From: Nonomuraea aurantiaca | GTDB lineage: Bacteria; Actinomycetota; Actinomycetes; Streptosporangiales; Streptosporangiaceae | Direction: 5' to 3' | DNA: 64,000 bases | Assembly (NCBI RefSeq): GCF_020215705.1 | Contig: NZ_JAIWNB010000021.1 | Coordinates: 124,001-188,000 of the forward strand | In this document: one piece after another, positions 7,984-14,843 of the stretch | Position numbering within the stretch: the stretch's first letter is position 1 | Layout of the letters: the number at the start of each line of letters is the position of its first letter | Made by a program: the position numbers and the translations under genes | The notes under the pieces: model-generated | Databases searched by the model: none | Seen by the model: only the letters and a program-made list of their open reading frames with translations | Told to the model about the DNA's origin: nothing

Positions 7984-8622
7984 ATGCCTGACTCGTGGCC
8001 GTTCGCCGGGCTGCTCCCACCAGCGGTCGCTGGTCCCGCCCGGACGAGCGAGCTTGCCGTGCGCGAAGAGATTCCCGATGACCTCCGCATGCTGGTACTG
8101 CATGCCAAGACCGGAGACTCGGATGCCTTTGGCACGCTCTATGACCGATACGTGGATCTTGTCTATCGCTATATCTACTTCCGCGTGGGCTCGCATCCGC
8201 TGGCCGAGGATCTCACCAGCGAGACCTTCCTCCGTGCGCTTCGCCGGATCACCGACTTCACTTGGCAGGGCCGTGACTTCGGCGCCTGGCTGGTGACCAT
8301 CGCCCGGAACCTGGTCACCGACCACTTCAAGTCCGGCCGCTATCGCCTGGAGATCCCGACCGGAGAGGTGATCGACGTCCCGCTCGACGGCCCGCACATC
8401 CCGGAGAACGCCGTCGTCACGGCCATCATCAACGACCGGGTGCTCCGCGCCGTCCAAGATCTGAACCCCGAGCAGCAGGAATGCGTGGTCCTGCGGTTCC
8501 TGCACGGCCTGTCGCTCGCCGAGACCGCGTTGATCATGGGGAAGAAGAGTGGAGCGATCAAAGCCCTGCAGTTCCGAGCGATCCGGGCCCTGGCCAGGGC
8601 TCTCAAGCACGACCTGGCGTAA
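7984..8622 (+). CDS. bldN: ECF-type RNA polymerase sigma factor, BldN-like
   Basis: A 212-residue sigma factor. Region 2 (about 44-110) reads DAFGTLYDRYVDLVYRYIYF to AEDLTSETFLRAL. Region 4 (about 158-208) reads LNPEQQECVVLRFLHGLSLA with an HTH. Its position next to rex-hem and an RsbN-like membrane protein matches Streptomyces bldN, which controls aerial growth genes such as chaplins. The start ATG 7984 has AGGGA 6 bases upstream, and an in-frame TAG at 7972-7974 rules out an earlier start. The long pro-sequence reported for S. coelicolor BldN is therefore absent; only about 40 residues precede region 2. Activity is probably held by the membrane protein encoded next. The ortholog assignment rests on synteny and similarity as I recall it. 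Confidence 0.85.
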   Translation: MPDSWPFAGLLPPAVAGPARTSELAVREEIPDDLRMLVLHAKTGDSDAFGTLYDRYVDLVYRYIYFRVGSHPLAEDLTSETFLRALRRITDFTWQGRDFGAWLVTIARNLVTDHFKSGRYRLEIPTGEVIDVPLDGPHIPENAVVTAIINDRVLRAVQDLNPEQQECVVLRFLHGLSLAETALIMGKKSGAIKALQFRAIRALARALKHDLA

Positions 8623-8693
8623 CCTCCACCAGCGACGTGTCGTTAGGCAGGTGTCACGATCGGATCTTTTCGCGGGGGCGTCGAGGAGCTGTC

Positions 8694-9326
8694 ATGGGTA
8701 GGGCGCGCAGATCGCGCGAGCGCGTGCTCGATCACCTCACAGAGCTGCGACGGCTCCCGCTGGGCGGGGGTCCGGCCGCCGCCTTCCGCGAACGTCTCCG
8801 CGCCGAGCTCCTGTCCGCACAGCCCCTCCCCGAGTCCGTACGGCCGGCCCGCCGCTCCCGTCGCCGTCCGGGGCGGCTCTCCTGGCTCTCCCAGGTCGCC
8901 ACGTTCGGCCTGGCGGCGGCCATGATGCTGTCGGCGTTCGCCACCTACCACGCGCTGCCCGGCGACACGCTCTACCCGCTCAAGCGCGCCGCGGAGAGCA
9001 CGCTGGTCCGGCTCAGCACCGACGACGTACAGCGGGCCGAGCGCGAGCTGGTCTCGGCCAAGACCCGGGCGGCCGAGGTCGCCCAGCTGCTCGGCTCGTC
9101 CGGCGACGGGCCGCTGGTCACCAAGACGCTCAAGGAGATGGAGGAGTCGACCCGGTCCGGCATCAGGCGGCTGGAGCGGGCCGAGCCGCGCTCACCGAAG
9201 ATCAACCGGTTCGCGCGCGACCAGAAGAACATGGTCGAGCCGATGCTCGAACGGCTGGACGGGGACCAACAAGACAAGGCGACAGGCTACCTCGACTACA
9301 TAGACGGGCTTGTGGCCCCGCGCTAG
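8694..9326 (+). CDS. Single-pass membrane protein with DUF5667-like domain, probable anti-sigma factor (RsbN-like)
   Basis: A 210-residue protein. An Arg-rich cytosolic N-terminus (about 1-65) contains PAAAFRERLRAELL, a helix of the kind found in small anti-sigma domains. One TM helix follows (VATFGLAAAMMLSAFATYHA, about 67-86). The outer domain starts LPGDTLYPLKRAAES, the hallmark of DUF5667. In Streptomyces RsbN with this layout binds BldN, and the tandem order here suggests the same pairing. The start ATG 8694 has GAGGAG at good spacing; longer frames upstream overlap bldN and lack support. Its TAG stop (9324-9326) directly abuts the insertion element. Confidence 0.8.
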   Translation: MGRARRSRERVLDHLTELRRLPLGGGPAAAFRERLRAELLSAQPLPESVRPARRSRRRPGRLSWLSQVATFGLAAAMMLSAFATYHALPGDTLYPLKRAAESTLVRLSTDDVQRAERELVSAKTRAAEVAQLLGSSGDGPLVTKTLKEMEESTRSGIRRLERAEPRSPKINRFARDQKNMVEPMLERLDGDQQDKATGYLDYIDGLVAPR

Positions 9327-9336
9327 TTGACCTGCT

Positions 9337-9400
9337 CTCCGCTCTAAAAGGACGGAGGTTCCCGTGCCGCTTACGCGGCAGCTCATGCCGCTTGCGCGGC
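9337..9400 (-). ncRNA. Right-end hairpins; candidate omega RNA scaffold of the tnpB side
   Basis: Three stem-loops follow each other: CTCCG/CGGAG (9337-9357), TGCCGC-ttac-GCGGCA (9365-9380) and GCCGC-ttgc-GCGGC (9387-9400). In IS605-type elements the RNA guide of TnpB overlaps the 3' end of tnpB and this terminal structure, and the guide segment lies just beyond the end. Whether this RNA is made is unknown, and the TnpB here is damaged. Confidence 0.45.
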
Positions 9401-10559
9401 TCGTGCTGTGGAACGGGGTGCTTGACGCTTCCCGGACCCGGATGGGTCTCCACGCCCTGGAACGACCAGCCCGGCCGCCCGATATCTGGCCAACGTGTTC
9501 TTCGCCCCGACGATGTCGGCGTGCTCGGTGTGCCCGCAGGCGGTGCAGGAGAAGACCGCTTGGCTCTCGCGGCTCTTCTCATCCACCTTCCCACAGGCAG
9601 GTGCCGGGGTATCGGCCCACCTGGCCGGAGTCGGGCTTGGGCCGCACGCTGGTGGTCATACCGTCGATGTTGAGGTTCTCCAGGACCACGATGGCGTAGC
9701 GGTGGGTGAGGCGGTGCGCGGTCTGGGCGTTGAAATCCGCGCGACGCCACCGGACGCGGCGCATCATATCGCCCATCGCCGCGACGACACGTTCACGCTG
9801 CCGGGAGCCCTTCTTCGACCGGGCAAGCCGCCGCTGGAGCCGCAGATAGCGTTCCGCCTCGCCCGGAGTGAGGAACCCCAGATCGGGCTGCCTGTCCTGT
9901 TTGCGCTCAGGGGGTGGCACCAGGCTGGACAAGCTGCCGGTTCCGGCGTGGCGGCGATCGAAGAACTCCCCGTCGGAGGTGACCGCAGCCGTGACCACAC
10001 CCCGGTCTACCCCGGCCCGCCGGTCGGGATGGAGGTGGTGTTCAACTTGAGCCAGGCCGTCCTCCACCAGGAACGAGATGAACCACCGCCTGCCATCACG
10101 AGAGACGGTCGCGGACTTCACCGCCCCGCCCAGCGGGCGCGACATCCGGAACCTCACCCACCCGAATTTCGGCAGGAACACCCGGCCCCACCCGCCCTTG
10201 ATCCGCTCGACGGAGATGTGTTTCGCGGTGGGGAACCGAAACGACGGCTTCCACTTCGTCCGCGACTTCCAACGCACCTTCCAGGTGCCGTGCTGTCGGC
10301 ACGCCTGGTCCAGGTCCTTCAGCGTCTGCTGGATGACCTGGGCGGGGGCGTCGGCGAGCCAGTCGCAGTAGGGGTCCTTCTTCGCCTCGGCGAGTTGTGC
10401 GCACTGCTCCTCGTAGCTGAGGTAGGCGCCTCGCCGCCGGTATTCGCGGCGCTGTTCGAGGCCGGTGTTCCACACGCTGCGGCAGATCCCGCCCAGCCGC
10501 TCGGCGAACATCTGTTGCCCGAAGTCGAACTCCAGCCGGTACCTGCGACCCGCCAACAC
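9383..10559 (-). pseudogene. tnpB: TnpB (RNA-guided nuclease/OrfB), frameshifted with internal deletion
   Basis: The first part is open to a stop at 9579 and carries the wedge/RuvC start (RAGVDRGVVTAAV, catalytic Asp) and RuvC-II (VVLENLNIDGM, Glu). The frame then ends after PGTCLWEGG. The zinc-ribbon and RuvC-III part continues in another frame (9383-9586) as KSRESQAVFSCTACGHTEHA with the last Asp in HADIVGAKNTLA. Compared with intact relatives, the helical stretch between the GMT segment and the first CxxC is missing (roughly 50 residues), so this is more than a sequencing slip. The start is probably GTG 10559 (ahead of LAGRRYRLEFDF), with AAGGGGG upstream; the frame extends to 10619. It is not expected to cut DNA. 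Confidence 0.85.
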
Positions 10560-10626
10560 GAGGGAGCACCCCCTTGCCTGTGCGAAACTCACCTGCCATC
10601 GACTCGAACACACTATCATCCGGTCT

Positions 10627-11043
10627 ATGAGTCAGGAAGTGGAATATCGGCGAGGTAGACATATGTTTTCCGCGATGCACGTCCATCTGGTCTTCGTGAC
10701 CAAACAGCGGCGAGGCGTGTTCAACGACGAGATGCTGCGACGCTGCGAGGACATCATGATCGAGGTGTGCGACAGCTTCGAGGCCGAACTACGCGAGTTC
10801 AACGGCGAAGACGACCACGTCCACCTCCTCGTCCACTACCCCCCGAAGATGGCGGTCTCCAAACTCGTCAACTCGCTGAAGGGCGTCTCATCCCTTTACC
10901 TGCGCAAGGAGTTCCCGGGCCGGGTCGACCAGGCCATCATGCACGGCCCCTTCTGGTCGCCCTCCTACTTCGCCGCCTCCTGCGGCGGAGCCCCACTCAC
11001 CATCATCAAGGCCTATATCGAACAACAGCGCCGCCCCACCTGA
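10627..11043 (+). CDS. tnpA: IS200/IS605 family transposase TnpA (Y1, HUH)
   Basis: A 138-residue single-strand transposase. The HUH motif is H64-x-H66 in DDHVHLLVHYPP, and the catalytic tyrosine is Y130 in LTIIKAYIEQQ. The family-typical FWSPSYFAASCGG segment precedes it. All active residues are present, so the protein may still move this element or relatives in trans. It starts at ATG 10627, divergent from tnpB with about 68 bases between starts. It would cut one strand at the hairpin-bearing ends and rejoin it at a short target. Confidence 0.92.
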   Translation: MSQEVEYRRGRHMFSAMHVHLVFVTKQRRGVFNDEMLRRCEDIMIEVCDSFEAELREFNGEDDHVHLLVHYPPKMAVSKLVNSLKGVSSLYLRKEFPGRVDQAIMHGPFWSPSYFAASCGGAPLTIIKAYIEQQRRPT

Positions 11044-11075
11044 CCGCTTCTGAGTCGGCGTACGCACCCCGGGGC

Positions 11076-11096
11076 TGGCCCGCCTCAGGCGGGCCA
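11076..11096. repeat. Perfect palindrome at the tnpA end of the element
   Basis: TGGCCCGCCT and AGGCGGGCCA flank a single C. It is a candidate left-end hairpin recognised by TnpA; it could also terminate tnpA. A second imperfect hairpin, CTGAAGGCC/GGCTTTCAG, lies at 11130-11149. Confidence 0.55.
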
Positions 11097-11173
11097 TCTG
11101 ACAGGACCGCATTCATCCCCGGCCCCGAACTGAAGGCCGAGGCTTTCAGCGGACCTTCGGTAAGCTGAGGCGC

Positions 11174-12049
11174 ATGTGGCGGCTAATGCGACGACGGCGC
11201 GAGGTGGAGGCGGAGATCGCCGGCGAGGCCGCAGCGGCGGCCGCGGTGACGGTGACCCCTACGGAGCCCGACCAGGAGGCGGCCGCCTTCTTCGACGTCG
11301 ACAACACGATGATGCGCGGCGCCTCCATCTACCACTTCGCCAGGGGCCTGGCGACGCGCGGCCTGTTCACCACCTCCGACCTGTTCAAGTTCGCCGTCGG
11401 CCAGGCGGTCTTCCGGCTGCGCGGCAACGAGAACCCCGAGCACATCGCGGTGGCCCGCGAGACCGCGCTGGCGTTCGTCGCGGGCGCGAAGGTCGACGAC
11501 GTGATCCGGCTGGGCGAGGAGATCTACGACGAGGTCATGTCCGACCGCATCTGGGGCGGCACCCGGGCGCTCGCGCAGAGCCACCTCGACCGCGGCCAGC
11601 GGGTCTGGCTGGTCACGGCCACACCGGTCGAGCTGGCCAGGGTCATCGCCCAGCGCCTCGGCCTGACCGGCGCGCTCGGCACCGTGGCCGAGACCACCGA
11701 CGGCATCTACACCGGGCGGCTGGTCGGCGACCTGCTGCACGGCCCGGCCAAGGCCGAGGCGGTGCGGGCACTGGCCCGCAGAGAGGGCCTCGACCTCAGC
11801 CGGTGCACCGCCTACAGTGACTCGGCCAACGACCTGCCCATGCTGTCGCTGGTCGGCCAGCCGGTGGCCATCAACCCGGACAGCGAGCTGCGCGAGCACG
11901 CCAAGAAGCACGACTGGCCGATCAAGGACTTCCGCACCGGCAGAAAGGCGACACTGACCGCCCTGCCGATCGCCGCGGGCGTCGGCGCGGTGGCCGGCGG
12001 CATCGCCGCCGGCATCGCCCTCCGCAGGCACTACCGCTCAACGCAGTAG
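11174..12049 (+). CDS. HAD-superfamily (subfamily IB) hydrolase
   Basis: A 291-residue phosphatase-like protein. The four HAD motifs are visible: DVDNTMM (about 40), VTATP (about 154), the lysine in GPAKAEAV, and YSDSANDLPML (about 214). The subfamily includes phosphoserine phosphatase-like and lipid-phosphate enzymes; the substrate is unknown. The C-terminus has one hydrophobic helix rich in Gly/Ala (LPIAAGVGAVAGGIAAGIAL), suggesting membrane attachment. Start ATG 11174 (a second Met lies at 11186). The IS element lies between this gene and the BldN/RsbN pair, so the spacer and promoter may have been altered by the insertion. Confidence 0.88.
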   Translation: MWRLMRRRREVEAEIAGEAAAAAAVTVTPTEPDQEAAAFFDVDNTMMRGASIYHFARGLATRGLFTTSDLFKFAVGQAVFRLRGNENPEHIAVARETALAFVAGAKVDDVIRLGEEIYDEVMSDRIWGGTRALAQSHLDRGQRVWLVTATPVELARVIAQRLGLTGALGTVAETTDGIYTGRLVGDLLHGPAKAEAVRALARREGLDLSRCTAYSDSANDLPMLSLVGQPVAINPDSELREHAKKHDWPIKDFRTGRKATLTALPIAAGVGAVAGGIAAGIALRRHYRSTQ

Positions 12050-12066
12050 CCGCCCGGCCCTCCCCC

Positions 12067-12181
12067 GCTCTCCCGGGGGGAATCCCTCCCTCATTAGGGC
12101 CCCAGCCACAACGGACCGGCTGCTTCCTCTCCCCCGGAGGGGGTATCTCCCTAAGGACCTCAGCCCACCACGCACCGTCAC
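12067..12181. repeat. Two copies of a GC-rich palindromic repeat between convergent genes
   Basis: Copy A (12067-12118) and copy B (12125-12181) share the pattern CTCTCCC...GGGGG, (T)ATC or AATC, CTCCCT, A(A/T)(A)GG, CCAGCC or CAGCCC, CACCG or ACCG. Copy B contains CCCCCGGAGGGGG, able to fold. A third copy is at 54034-54088. Both loci lie between convergent genes, so the repeats may act as two-way terminators. Confidence 0.6.
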
Positions 12182-12220
12182 ACGGATCGAGACGTCATGT
12201 GGACGGCCCCCCAGGGGGAA

Positions 12221-13216
12221 CTACCGCAGCCCGGCGAAGAGCCGCTCCGCCGCCGGTTGCGCCCACACGATCCGGTTCGGGTCATCCGGATCGGGCCGCC
12301 AGGGGACCGTGACGAAGGTCATCTTGCTCTTCTCCAGCGTGCCGGCGATACCGAGCATGGTGTCGAGGTCGAACTCCGGGTCGGTCTTGATCGACTTGCT
12401 GGCCGTGGTGAGGAAGTCCCGCAAGGCCGCCGGATCCTTAAGCCGCTGCTTGGCCTTCTTCAGCATCGACATCATGAGCCCCTGCTGGCGCTTGATGCGC
12501 TGGATGTCCGACCCGTCGCCGTAGTAGCGCAGCCGGAGGTAGCCCAGCGCCTGCTTGCCATTGAGCACCTGCTTGCCCGCCGGGAGCTTCAGCTTCGCCT
12601 TCTTGTCGTCCACCGCCCTCGGCACCGTGACCTCGACCCCGCCGAGGGCGTCGACGATGGCCTCCACTCCGGAGAACCCGACCTCCATCATGTGGTCGAC
12701 GCGCACCTTGGTCAGCGTCTCGACCGTCTTCACCGAACAGGCGAGACCGCCGGCGTGGAACGCCGAGTTGATCATGTCTTTCCTGGCCGGCCGGGACCCG
12801 CAGGCGGGGATCTGCACCATCGAATCCCTGGGGAAGGAGACGATCGTGACCTTCGTCCGGTCGGCCGGCAGATGCAGCAGCAGGAGGGTGTCGGAGCGGG
12901 CTCCCCCGTTGAACTTGCTCAAACCCTCCCGGTTGTCGCTGCCGACCAGGAGCACGTTCAGCACGCCGCTCGCATTGGCCGGACGGACCCCCGCCGGCGG
13001 AGGAACGGTCTGGCGGCCGGCCAGCATCAGCGTGGGCACGGCGACCGTGGCCACCGTCGCCATCGTGGCCACCGCGACGAGGCCGGTCAGCAGCCACGTC
13101 AGCCGCCTGCGCCGCGGTCTGGCCTGGAGCAGGCGCTGCCGCTGGCGGACCAGGGTCGCCGGAGGCTGGTGTTCGAGCTCCCTGCCGAGGTCGCGGAGCA
13201 TCCTCAGGTCGTCCAT
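12221..13216 (-). CDS. LytR-CpsA-Psr (LCP) family protein with N-terminal cytosolic extension
   Basis: About 331 residues. The cytosolic N-terminus MDDLRMLRDLGRELEHQPPA and the Arg-rich stretch resemble the CU044_5270-type leader found beside ECF sigma factors. One TM helix lies at about 44-68. The LCP domain shows VLLVGSDNREG, ARSDTLLLLHL, SFPRDSMVQIP and the Arg motif SDIQRIKRQQGLM. LCP enzymes transfer undecaprenyl-linked glycopolymers to peptidoglycan outside the membrane. The GTG at 13222 overlaps the sigma stop (GTGA), but ATG 13216 has better spacing to GAGGAGG and is preferred. The leader may act as the anti-sigma segment for the preceding sigma factor; that is inference. Confidence 0.85.
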   Translation of the reverse strand: MDDLRMLRDLGRELEHQPPATLVRQRQRLLQARPRRRRLTWLLTGLVAVATMATVATVAVPTLMLAGRQTVPPPAGVRPANASGVLNVLLVGSDNREGLSKFNGGARSDTLLLLHLPADRTKVTIVSFPRDSMVQIPACGSRPARKDMINSAFHAGGLACSVKTVETLTKVRVDHMMEVGFSGVEAIVDALGGVEVTVPRAVDDKKAKLKLPAGKQVLNGKQALGYLRLRYYGDGSDIQRIKRQQGLMMSMLKKAKQRLKDPAALRDFLTTASKSIKTDPEFDLDTMLGIAGTLEKSKMTFVTVPWRPDPDDPNRIVWAQPAAERLFAGLR

Positions 13217-13218
13217 CG

Positions 13219-13800
13219 TCACTCCTCCTCAAGCATCGGGTTGGTGTCGCCGAGCGCCGCGCGTACCTTCCGCCTGCCCCTGTTGAGGCGGGAGCGTACG
13301 GTGCCGATCGGGATGCCGAGCGCCTGCGCGACCTCGTCGTACGTCAGATCGCCCCACGCGATCAGCAGGAGTACGTCGCGGTCCTTGGCGGGCAGGGCGG
13401 CCAGCGCGCTGGCCAGCTCGGGGCGCGACGCCTGCGCGGTCACCCCGGCGGCCACACGGTCGGCCGGGGACTCCACGTCGGCGTCGACAGGGGCGCGCTG
13501 AAGGGCGCGGTAGCGGGCCGCCTCGGTGCGGTAGTGCCGGGAGACGAGCTTGGTCAGGATGCCGAAGAGCCACGGCCTGGCGTCCGGATAGCCCAGGTCG
13601 TAGCTCTTCCTGCGGGAGAAGGCGACCAGGAACGTCTCGCCGACGATGTCTTCGGCCGGCTCGGGGCCCAGCCGTTTGGAGACGTACCTGTAGAGCATGG
13701 CGGAGTAGCGGTCGAAGAGCTCGGCGAACACTTCAGGATCGGTCAACGAAGCGTTCACGAGGTCGGCGTCCGCACCCCTGGTGGCGGGTTGCGTGATCAT
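13219..13800 (-). CDS. ECF-family RNA polymerase sigma factor
   Basis: A 193-residue sigma-70 family protein. Region 2 is FAELFDRYSAMLYRYVSKRL to AEDIVGETFLVAFS, and region 4 is LAALPAKDRDVLLLIAWGDL with the HTH YDEVAQALGIPIGTVRSRLN. It overlaps the LCP gene by GTGA, as expected for a sigma/anti-sigma pair. Start ATG 13800. The upstream spacer is filled with a 49-base tandem repeat with strong dyads, leaving about 60 bases for its own promoter. Target genes are unknown; cell-envelope control is suggested by the LCP partner. Confidence 0.88.
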   Translation of the reverse strand: MITQPATRGADADLVNASLTDPEVFAELFDRYSAMLYRYVSKRLGPEPAEDIVGETFLVAFSRRKSYDLGYPDARPWLFGILTKLVSRHYRTEAARYRALQRAPVDADVESPADRVAAGVTAQASRPELASALAALPAKDRDVLLLIAWGDLTYDEVAQALGIPIGTVRSRLNRGRRKVRAALGDTNPMLEEE

Positions 13801-13863
13801 CTCCGCCCTTCTGCGGGGGGAAGTCGGTCAGGGATGTATCACCACAACCCGCCGATCAGGTTC

Positions 13864-14000
13864 ACAGCGGTCCGCGTTCAGCGGGCCGCTGCAAGCTGCG
13901 GAGTTTGCGCTTACAGCGGTCCGCGTTCAGCGGGCCGCTGCAAGCTGCGGAGTTTGCGCTTACAGCGGTCCGCGTCAAGCGGGCCACTGCAAGCCGCTTA
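13864..14000. repeat. 49-base tandem repeat (two full copies plus a degenerate third) with internal hairpin
   Basis: Units start at 13864, 13913 and 13962 (exact 49-base period). Each begins ACAGCGGTCCGCGTTCAGCG and contains the near-perfect stem AGCGGTCCGC/GCGGGCCGCT with a 5-base loop. Copies 1 and 2 are almost identical. The third degenerates into the 3' end of the SDR gene and covers its stop (13998-14000). Not a CRISPR: there are no spacers. Confidence 0.85.
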
Positions 14001-14792
14001 CACCTCCTTGACGCAGCCTCCGTCGATCACCAGATCGGCGCCCGCCGTACTGCCGGAGCGGGGCGAGACCAGGAGCGCGATCGCGTCGGCGACCTCCTGC
14101 GGGGTGACCAGGCGGCCGGTCGTCAGCTTCATCATCTCCGGGGCCACCTTGGTGATCACATTGTCCCTGTCAGAGCCGACCATGCCCGCGAAGACGTCCG
14201 CCGCGCCGCCCTCGTCGGTCCACCAAGGGGTGAGAACCGGCCCGGGAGAGACGGTGTTGACCCGGATGCCCTGCGGCCCGTACTCCTCGTCGACCGCCTT
14301 ACTGACGAAGGTGAGGGCCGACTTGGCCGCGCCGTAGTCCATGTTCACCATCGAAGGCTGCCGGGCGCTGACGGAGGAGACGTTGACGATCGCGCCGCCG
14401 CCACCCTCCAGCATCACCGGTACGGCGGAGCGGATCATCCGGATGGCCGAGAACAGGTTGAACTCGAACATCGACCGCCAGGTGGCGTCGTCCGAGGTCA
14501 TGAATCCGGCGTGCGGCAGCGTCACGCCGGGCGGCGGGCCACCGGCGTTGTTGACCAGGATGTCCAGCCGCCCGAACGCCTCGACCGCGTGGGCGACCAC
14601 CTCGGCGGGCGCCTGGGGGTCCATCAGGTCGACCGGCACGTGCACCGCCTGGTCGGGCAGCTCGGGGGTGCGGGTCCTGGAGGCCGCGACGACGTGGGCG
14701 CCCTCCTCGATCAGGGTCTTGGTCACGGCCAGGCCGATGCCCTTGGACGCCCCGGTGACGATGGCGACGCGGCCGTTGAGTTGCAGATCCAT
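13998..14792 (-). CDS. Short-chain dehydrogenase/reductase
   Basis: A 264-residue classical SDR. The cofactor motif TGASKGIG is near residue 14, NNAGG follows near 90, the catalytic Ser is in VSSVSA, and the YGAAKSAL segment gives Tyr and Lys. The C-terminal GADLVIDGG is typical of the family. The preference for NADP is not certain. The substrate is unknown; fatty acyl, sugar or steroid-like alcohols are all possible. Start ATG 14792. It lies just downstream of the thiF-like gene on the same strand (51 bases), so the two may share a transcript. Confidence 0.9.
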   Translation of the reverse strand: MDLQLNGRVAIVTGASKGIGLAVTKTLIEEGAHVVAASRTRTPELPDQAVHVPVDLMDPQAPAEVVAHAVEAFGRLDILVNNAGGPPPGVTLPHAGFMTSDDATWRSMFEFNLFSAIRMIRSAVPVMLEGGGGAIVNVSSVSARQPSMVNMDYGAAKSALTFVSKAVDEEYGPQGIRVNTVSPGPVLTPWWTDEGGAADVFAGMVGSDRDNVITKVAPEMMKLTTGRLVTPQEVADAIALLVSPRSGSTAGADLVIDGGCVKEV

Positions 14793-14843
14793 GGTTTTCC
14801 TTCGCTTCCGGTGTGGTCTCGGTCGGAGAACACCGGGAGCCCG

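Larger units (their letters stand above)
9327..11149. mobile_element. IS200/IS605-family element with divergent tnpA and decayed tnpB
   Basis: It contains an intact Y1 transposase gene (tnpA, plus strand) and a broken tnpB (minus strand), the divergent IS605 layout. The tnpB-side end carries three small hairpins (9337-9400) and, read on the minus strand, finishes ...GGTCAA at 9327. TCAA is the right-end cleavage tetranucleotide described for relatives such as ISDra2. The tnpA-side end is less certain: a perfect palindrome lies at 11076-11096 and another hairpin at 11130-11149. No terminal inverted repeats or target duplication are expected in this family. Confidence 0.75.

Noticed and set aside
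10096..10686. 196-codon frame antisense to tnpA start and overlapping tnpB
   Set aside because: A frame shadow of tnpB without transposase motifs.
13864..14000. Regular 49-base repeats as a CRISPR array
   Set aside because: Units are directly adjacent with no unique spacers, and no cas gene is near.
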